Positions 5,554 to 10,215 of a stretch of DNA of 10,215 bases are shown here, piece after piece. Numbering within the stretch: the first letter of the stretch is position 1; each line of letters begins with the position of its first letter. Made by a program: the position numbers and the translations under genes. This DNA is from Rickettsia typhi (GTDB taxonomy: Bacteria; Pseudomonadota; Alphaproteobacteria; Rickettsiales; UBA1997). The DNA lies in assembly GCA_945874115.1 (NCBI GenBank), contig CAMCFD010000054.1, forward strand, positions 1-10,215, read 5' to 3'. The notes below the pieces were generated by a model. It was not told where the DNA came from. It was given only the letters and a program-made list of their open reading frames with translations, and did no database searches.

Positions 5554-7722
5554 ATGAAAGATTTTTTATTAGAAATTTTAAGCGAAGAAATTCCGGCAAA
5601 AATGCAAATTCCGGCTTGTGAAAATTTTGCAAAAATTACACTTGAATCTTTCACAAAAGCAGGAATAAAAATTTCGCAAGACCAAATTAAAGCTCTTTGC
5701 TCACCTAGAAGAATCACGCTTTACATCAAGAATATCGAAGAAAAACAAATTATTGGCGCGATTAAAAAAATTGGACCGAAAATTTCCGCCGACAAAAAAG
5801 CAATTCAAGGATTTTTAAAATCAGTTGACCTTGAAAATGAAAGTCAACTTAAGACAATTGAACATAATCAATCAACTTGTTTTTTGTTCGAGAAGGCAGA
5901 AAGCGCGGTTGCAACCAAGAATATTATCGCCGAAATATTGCCAACGATTTTGCAAAAAATGACCAATTCTTGGCCAAAATTAATGCGCTATGACGTTGAA
6001 AATGGCAAAAACCAAACAAAATGGATTCGCCCTGTTCGCAATATTTTATGTTTATTTGGGACAGAAATCGTCGATTTCGAATTTTTCGCACTAAAATCGA
6101 ACAACAAATCTTTCGGACATTTTTTACACAACCAAGAACCAATCGAAATTTCTTCGCCTGAAAAATACGAAGAAATTTTGCGCGATAATTTTGTTATTGT
6201 CGATCAAAATGAACGCAAAAAAGAAATTATTTCACAAATAGAAAAAATAACAACATTTCACGGCCTAAAAGCAATTGACGATGAAAATTCTGCGCTTCTT
6301 GACGAAGTAAATGGTCTTTGCGAATGGCCAAACGCTCTTCTTGGAACCATCGACCAAAAATTTATGGATCTTCCGCGTGAAGTTCTAATTTTAACTTTAA
6401 AACTAAATCAAAAATATTTTTGCCTCGAAAATAACGCAATTTTATCGCAAAATTTTATATTTATTTCAAATGCGATAAATATCAAAAAAAACAGCGCACA
6501 AATTATAAAAGATAACGAAAAAATTTCACGTGCACGACTTGAAGACGCTGAATTTTTTATTGAAGAAGATTTAAAAACACCATTAATTAATCGCGTCGAT
6601 AATCTTAAAAACATCATTTTCCATCAAAAATTAGGGTCAGTTTTTGAAAAATGTGAGCGCATTGAAAGCTTGGCCGAATTTATTTCGATTTGGATTGCAC
6701 ACTGCGACATTTCTAAAGTTGAGCGCGCCGCCACTTTGTGCAAAGCCGATCTTGTGACAAAAGCAGTTATTGAATTCCCTGAATTGCAAGGAAAAATGGG
6801 AAGTTTTTATGCACAAAAACAAAATGAGAACCAAAAAATATCGGCGGCGATTTATGAACATTATTTGCCGCTTGGCCCAAATTCTGGCCTGCCTCAAACT
6901 CCACTTGGAATTGCACTTGCGCTTGCCGATAAAATTGATTCAATTGTTGGATTATTTTTGGCCGGCGAAAAACCCACAAGCTCAAAAGATCCTTTTGCGC
7001 TAAGACGCTCTGCTCTAGGCGTGATAAGAATTTGCATAACACATAATATTGCAATTCCATTTAATGTTTTAATCAATAAATCGCTTAATGTTTATAAGCC
7101 AAAATTACTTGAAAAACTTTTAAATGAATCACAAAAAGATATTAAAACTTCGATAAAACGCAAGCAATTAACCGAAGAAATTGTGAAATTTTTTATCGAA
7201 AGACTTAAAAATTTCTTGAAAGATAATCATAAAATCAGAACCGATGTTTTAAATGTTGTGATCGATGATTACGCCTCCAATCTAGATTCGCACAAATATG
7301 GCGACATGATTAATTTGGCAAAAAAAACTTCTTTTGTCAATCAACTTATTGAAAATAAAGAAAATCACGGCTTGTTAACTCTTTATAAAAGATCAGCAAA
7401 TGTTTTGGCAATTGAAGAAAAAAAGAGCAATCACGAATTTAGCGGAAAGCCTCACAGACTTGCGCTGAAACTTGCTCAAGAAAAACTTCTGTATAAAATA
7501 ATTACAAAAATTGAGCCAAATTTTAAGAAAATGGTAAAAAAAGGTAAATATGAAGAAGCGTTCCAGTTGCTTAGAATGTTAGAAATTCCGCTCACAAACT
7601 TTTTTGATAAAGTTATCGTCAACGATCAAAATAAAAAATTGCGTGAGAACAGGCTTTTAATTTTAGCAAAAATCAGAAGTTTATTTTTGACGGTTGCTGA
7701 TTTATCGAAAATTGAATTTTAA
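5554..7722 (+). CDS. glyS: Glycyl-tRNA synthetase beta subunit
   Basis: The beta chain of the bacterial alpha2beta2 glycyl-tRNA synthetase, which charges tRNA-Gly in the cytosol. The alpha chain holds the active site, while beta provides tRNA recognition. The ATG at 5554 gives 722 residues and the canonical start MKDFLLEILSEEIPAKMQ. A TTG 39 bp upstream keeps the frame open but adds a non-family leader and falls at the predicted transcription start. Recognisable segments are WPKLMRYDVENGKNQTKWIRPVRNI, split across about 137-163, the KADLVTKAVIEFPELQGKMG block at 397-416, and GLFLAGEKPTSSKDPFALRRSALG in the HD-like region. The C-terminal helical anticodon-binding (DALR-type) region ends with the usual RLLILAKIRSLFLTVADLSKIEF. 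Length and order are normal. glyQ, which usually sits directly upstream, is not here: the preceding gene is the LysM/LytM lipoprotein, and glyS appears to have its own promoter. It converges on rnc with a 15-bp gap. Confidence 0.97.
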   Translation: MKDFLLEILSEEIPAKMQIPACENFAKITLESFTKAGIKISQDQIKALCSPRRITLYIKNIEEKQIIGAIKKIGPKISADKKAIQGFLKSVDLENESQLKTIEHNQSTCFLFEKAESAVATKNIIAEILPTILQKMTNSWPKLMRYDVENGKNQTKWIRPVRNILCLFGTEIVDFEFFALKSNNKSFGHFLHNQEPIEISSPEKYEEILRDNFVIVDQNERKKEIISQIEKITTFHGLKAIDDENSALLDEVNGLCEWPNALLGTIDQKFMDLPREVLILTLKLNQKYFCLENNAILSQNFIFISNAINIKKNSAQIIKDNEKISRARLEDAEFFIEEDLKTPLINRVDNLKNIIFHQKLGSVFEKCERIESLAEFISIWIAHCDISKVERAATLCKADLVTKAVIEFPELQGKMGSFYAQKQNENQKISAAIYEHYLPLGPNSGLPQTPLGIALALADKIDSIVGLFLAGEKPTSSKDPFALRRSALGVIRICITHNIAIPFNVLINKSLNVYKPKLLEKLLNESQKDIKTSIKRKQLTEEIVKFFIERLKNFLKDNHKIRTDVLNVVIDDYASNLDSHKYGDMINLAKKTSFVNQLIENKENHGLLTLYKRSANVLAIEEKKSNHEFSGKPHRLALKLAQEKLLYKIITKIEPNFKKMVKKGKYEEAFQLLRMLEIPLTNFFDKVIVNDQNKKLRENRLLILAKIRSLFLTVADLSKIEF

Positions 7723-7748
7723 ATTTCGCGAAAAAAATTATTCAATTT
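7709..7748. terminator. Possible bidirectional terminator at the glyS/rnc convergence
   Basis: AAATTGAAT (7709-7717) pairs with ATTCAATTT (7740-7748), and the 10-bp palindrome TTTCGCGAAA (7724-7733) lies between them. The arms contain the last codons and stop of both genes. T-rich sequence follows on each side but no clean T-run, so its strength as a terminator is uncertain. The arms match partly because GlyS ends KIEF and RNase III ends EIE. Confidence 0.35.
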
Positions 7749-8412
7749 CTTTAAGTGCGGTTTCTGCAGCTTTTTTCTGGGCTTCTTTTTTCGATTTTCC
7801 ACTCGCCCGCAATTCTAAACCCAAATGTTTGATGCGAACTATAGCTTCAAAATCAGGACTATGTTGACTTCCGCCCGATTTCACAATTTCATATTCCGGC
7901 AAAGTTTTCGCCTGTAGTTGCACAATTTCTTGCAAATAAGAAACCGGATCTTTTGGCGGACTAAGGTTTTTATCAAGCAAATTTTGCCAAAATTTTAACA
8001 CAAATTTTCTAGCGCTTTCAAAATTCGAGTCAAGATAAATCGCGCCAATCAATGCCTCTAAAGAGTTCTCAAGGTTGCGTTTATTTTTTCTTCCACCTAA
8101 ATTTTCTTCGCCAAGGCTAATTTCAATCACCTGATCAAGTTCAATTTCAAGTGCAATTTCTGACAAGGTTTCTCCTGAAACAAGCAGAGCTTGGCGTCGA
8201 GACAAGTCTCCTTCGCTTTCTTTTTTATATTTATCGATTAAAAATTCACCGATAATAAGCGACAAAACTTTGTCTCCCAAAAATTCAAGTCGCTGATAAT
8301 TTTTTTTGCCTTTGTCAAATTTAGTCAAACTTGGGTGCGTTAAAGCTTCTTGCAAAAGCTTGATGTCACTGAATTGATGGCCTATTTTGTTACAAAAATT
8401 CTCTAAATTCAT
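7738..8412 (-). CDS. rnc: Ribonuclease III
   Basis: A 224-residue RNase III. It cuts double-stranded RNA in the cytosol, chiefly rRNA precursors and structured mRNAs, as a dimer. The endonuclease domain spans about residues 3-150, with the signature RLEFLGDKVL (41-50; Glu43 and Asp47) and EGDLSRRQALL (67-77). The second acidic motif, ADxxEALIG in Escherichia coli, reads ENSLEALIG (115-123). The conserved Glu119 is present, but the position of the metal-ligand Asp (Asp114 in E. coli) is Asn116. A double-stranded RNA-binding domain follows at about 155-224, ending GKSKKEAQKKAAETALKEIE. The ATG directly abuts the lepB stop codon (TAAATG), implying translational coupling. The era gene, the usual next member of the lepB-rnc-era operon, is absent; glyS lies convergently 15 bp away. 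Confidence 0.96.
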   Translation of the reverse strand: MNLENFCNKIGHQFSDIKLLQEALTHPSLTKFDKGKKNYQRLEFLGDKVLSLIIGEFLIDKYKKESEGDLSRRQALLVSGETLSEIALEIELDQVIEISLGEENLGGRKNKRNLENSLEALIGAIYLDSNFESARKFVLKFWQNLLDKNLSPPKDPVSYLQEIVQLQAKTLPEYEIVKSGGSQHSPDFEAIVRIKHLGLELRASGKSKKEAQKKAAETALKEIE

Positions 8413-9147
8413 TTAGTCTATTTTTTTAAAAATTCTATCAAAACGAATTGATTGGTGGATTTTCCAAACCTTCCAAAGCGGATCCCTCGCCGATAAAAAT
8501 ATAAAGCGCGCCTTGCCAATCAGATTTTCTTGCGGCACATATCCGACTTGCGACAAAAATCTGCTGTCTTGGGAATTGTCACGATTATCGCCCATCATAA
8601 AATAATAACCCGCCGGAACCCTGTAAATTCCGGTATCGTCAGCATTTGAGTTTTGATACATATCTAAAACCGCGATCTCTTTTTTGTCTGATAATTTCTC
8701 AACAAATCGCTCAATTTTAATTGGAATTTGCGAAGATTCTTCATCAAAGAAAAATCCGTCAGTAGTTTTTTCGATTTTTTCTTCATTAACATAAAGCACG
8801 CCATCGCGCATCTGAACGGTGTCGCCCGGCAAACCAATTAAGCGCTTGATATAATTAATTGAAGGGTCTGGAGGATAGCGAAACACAACAACATCGCCTC
8901 TTTGCGGAGTTTTTTCATCGAACAAAATTCGCCCCGAAAAAATATTCAATCCGAAAGGAAAAGAATAGCGGCTGTAGCCGTAAGAATATTTTGACACGAT
9001 AATATAATCACCGACCAACAAATTTGGCTTCATCGAACCAGATGGAATATGGAACGGCTCGAACCAAAATGAACGAATAATTCCCGCACAAACAAGCGCC
9101 AGCAACAATGTTTTTGCAAACGAAATATATTCTTTTAGTTGCAGCAT
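8413..9147 (-). CDS. lepB: Signal peptidase I
   Basis: Type I signal peptidase of 244 residues, anchored in the inner membrane by one N-terminal segment (about 9-28) with the catalytic domain in the periplasm. It removes Sec and Tat signal peptides from exported proteins. The Ser-Lys dyad is clear: SGSMKPNL with nucleophile Ser38, and YIKRLIGLPGD with general base Lys101. RGDVVVFRYP precedes the lysine motif. The C-terminal box GDNRDNSQDSR is followed by VGYVPQENLIGKARFIFLS, the usual end. The insertion between the lysine and GDNRDNS boxes (about residues 125-170) is normal for proteobacteria. The protein starts 27 bp after gpmI with no obvious ribosome binding site and its stop abuts rnc, so the three genes may be one transcript. 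Confidence 0.97.
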   Translation of the reverse strand: MLQLKEYISFAKTLLLALVCAGIIRSFWFEPFHIPSGSMKPNLLVGDYIIVSKYSYGYSRYSFPFGLNIFSGRILFDEKTPQRGDVVVFRYPPDPSINYIKRLIGLPGDTVQMRDGVLYVNEEKIEKTTDGFFFDEESSQIPIKIERFVEKLSDKKEIAVLDMYQNSNADDTGIYRVPAGYYFMMGDNRDNSQDSRFLSQVGYVPQENLIGKARFIFLSARDPLWKVWKIHQSIRFDRIFKKID

Positions 9148-9174
9148 TTTATTTAAAATAATTATTTAATTCGC

Positions 9175-10215
9175 CTAAAACCATGCGCGCAAACGCTTTA
9201 TCGCTTTCGTAATAAAACAACAAGACTTCGTGATTAAATTTTTTCCCGTCATATCGCTTGGCTTTTCAATTTTCATCAAACCAAGAATTGTTGGCGCAAT
9301 ATCACTTAGATTTCCGTCGCTAAGCCTAACATTATTCGTGTCATTTGCAACAAAAATAAGTGGTACCAAATTTGTTGTATGCGAGGTGTGTGGATGACCG
9401 CCGCTATCTTGCATGCATTCAATATTACCGTGATCAGCAGAAATTAACATCACTCCATCGGCTTTCAAAATTGCCGCCTCAAGCCTTCCGAGCTGTGCGT
9501 CGATTGCTTCGCAGGCTTTTATTGAGGCTTCCAAAATTCCGCTATGCCCCACCATATCTGGGTTGGCATAGTTTGCGACGATAAAATCAAATTCATTTGA
9601 CTCAATTGCCTTTTGCAATTTTTCGCCAACTTCAAAAGCCGACATTTCTGGCTTTAAGTCATATGTAGCAACGTTTGGCGACTGAACCAAAATTCGCTTT
9701 TCGCCATTAAATTCAGCTTCTTCGCCACAGCTAAAAAAGAAAGTAACGTGAGCATATTTCTCAGTTTCGGCGATGCGAAGCTGTGTCATTCCTCGTTTTG
9801 AGAGAATTTCTGGTAGCGAGTTTTTTATTTCAATTGCGGGAAATAAAATTTTGTAAAATTTGTTGAGCTCCTGCGAATATTCAGTGAAAGCCAGCTGATG
9901 AGAAAAATTAATTTTCTTGGTCGAAAAGCCGCTAAATTCAGGGTCAAGAATTGCGTGTGAAATTTGACGCGCACGATCAGCGCGAAAATTACAAAAGATT
10001 AGCGCATCACCGTCTTTCATGCCTTCATAGCCCTTAATAACACAAGGTTTTATAAATTCGTCAGTAATATTTTGTGCATAAGAATCATTGATTAACGCTT
10101 CAAAATCTTGGTCGCCATAAGTTTTTTCTTGCGCCGATTTCGCATCAATAATTGCGTCATAAGCTAATTTTATGCGATCCCATTTTTTGTCGCGGTCCAT
10201 CGCATAATAACGCCC
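9175..10215 (-). CDS. gpmI: 2,3-bisphosphoglycerate-independent phosphoglycerate mutase (partial, N-terminus off the window)
   Basis: The C-terminal 346 residues of cofactor-independent phosphoglycerate mutase, which interconverts 3- and 2-phosphoglycerate in glycolysis and gluconeogenesis using two Mn(II) ions. The frame is open to the right edge and reads GRYYAMDRDKKWDR there, a conserved internal motif. The apparent ATG at 10200 is therefore an internal Met, and roughly the first third of the enzyme (family length about 510), including the catalytic Ser, is missing from view. Visible metal- and substrate-site motifs are CNFRADRARQI, VTFFFSCGEE, ANPDMVGHSG, ISADHGNIE and the His-rich GGHPHTSHTTNLVPLI. 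The C-terminus continues about 18 residues past the usual SDMTGKNLI end with a basic, Cys-containing tail, KSCCFITKAIKRLRAWF. It is the first visible gene of the minus-strand series that continues with lepB and rnc. Confidence 0.97.
   Translation of the reverse strand, partial: GRYYAMDRDKKWDRIKLAYDAIIDAKSAQEKTYGDQDFEALINDSYAQNITDEFIKPCVIKGYEGMKDGDALIFCNFRADRARQISHAILDPEFSGFSTKKINFSHQLAFTEYSQELNKFYKILFPAIEIKNSLPEILSKRGMTQLRIAETEKYAHVTFFFSCGEEAEFNGEKRILVQSPNVATYDLKPEMSAFEVGEKLQKAIESNEFDFIVANYANPDMVGHSGILEASIKACEAIDAQLGRLEAAILKADGVMLISADHGNIECMQDSGGHPHTSHTTNLVPLIFVANDTNNVRLSDGNLSDIAPTILGLMKIEKPSDMTGKNLITKSCCFITKAIKRLRAWF

Noticed and set aside
6408..7076. Several open frames on both strands within glyS
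   Set aside because: GlyS motifs run without a break through this segment; the others are frame shadows with unlikely composition.
9360..9584. Plus-strand 74-codon frame opposite gpmI
   Set aside because: It is antisense to the conserved metal-site motifs of the mutase and is Arg/Leu-rich, as expected of a shadow.
1..10215. CRISPR arrays, insertion sequences, tRNA or rRNA genes, toxin-antitoxin pairs, prophage genes
   Set aside because: None seen: no regularly spaced repeats, transposase or phage motifs, or cloverleaf-like sequences, and almost all of the window is explained by housekeeping genes.

Overview
The window is A/T-rich, gene-dense chromosomal DNA, almost certainly from an alphaproteobacterium. 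The best markers are a subunit of the NDUFS4/ETC complex I family (alphaproteobacteria and mitochondria), a Fur protein with the alphaproteobacterial HHDHLIDxxTGK metal site, and an lepB-rnc pair. The low G+C, A-rich codon use, short spacers and mostly weak Shine-Dalgarno signals fit a reduced lineage such as Rickettsiales or Holosporales. However, guaB, phosphoglycerate mutase and a prepilin peptidase argue against an extremely reduced genome. Lineage below class is inference.

Layout from left to right: (1) a zincin-type metallopeptidase gene running off the left edge and, upstream of it on the same minus strand, fur; (2) guaB, divergent from fur across an 81-bp spacer holding two overlapping promoter candidates; (3) a gene-free stretch of about 300 bp with several inverted repeats; (4) the NDUFS4-like gene, a hairpin-rich 148-bp spacer and a prepilin peptidase gene, all minus; (5) a divergent plus-strand LysM/LytM lipoprotein gene followed by glyS with its own extended -10 promoter; (6) convergent with glyS, the minus-strand series gpmI (5' end off the right edge), lepB and rnc, with lepB and rnc abutting exactly.

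The genes are mostly housekeeping: GMP synthesis (guaB), iron regulation (fur), respiration (NDUFS4-like), protein export and pilin processing (lepB, prepilin peptidase), cell-wall division control (LysM/LytM), glycine charging (glyS), RNA processing (rnc) and glycolysis (gpmI). I see no defence system, prophage, insertion sequence, CRISPR array, rRNA or tRNA, and no convincing undescribed system. The points worth a second look are an unassigned zincin beside fur, apparent changes at conserved acidic or glycine positions in RNase III and the prepilin peptidase, a degenerate LytM domain, and several structured intergenic repeats.
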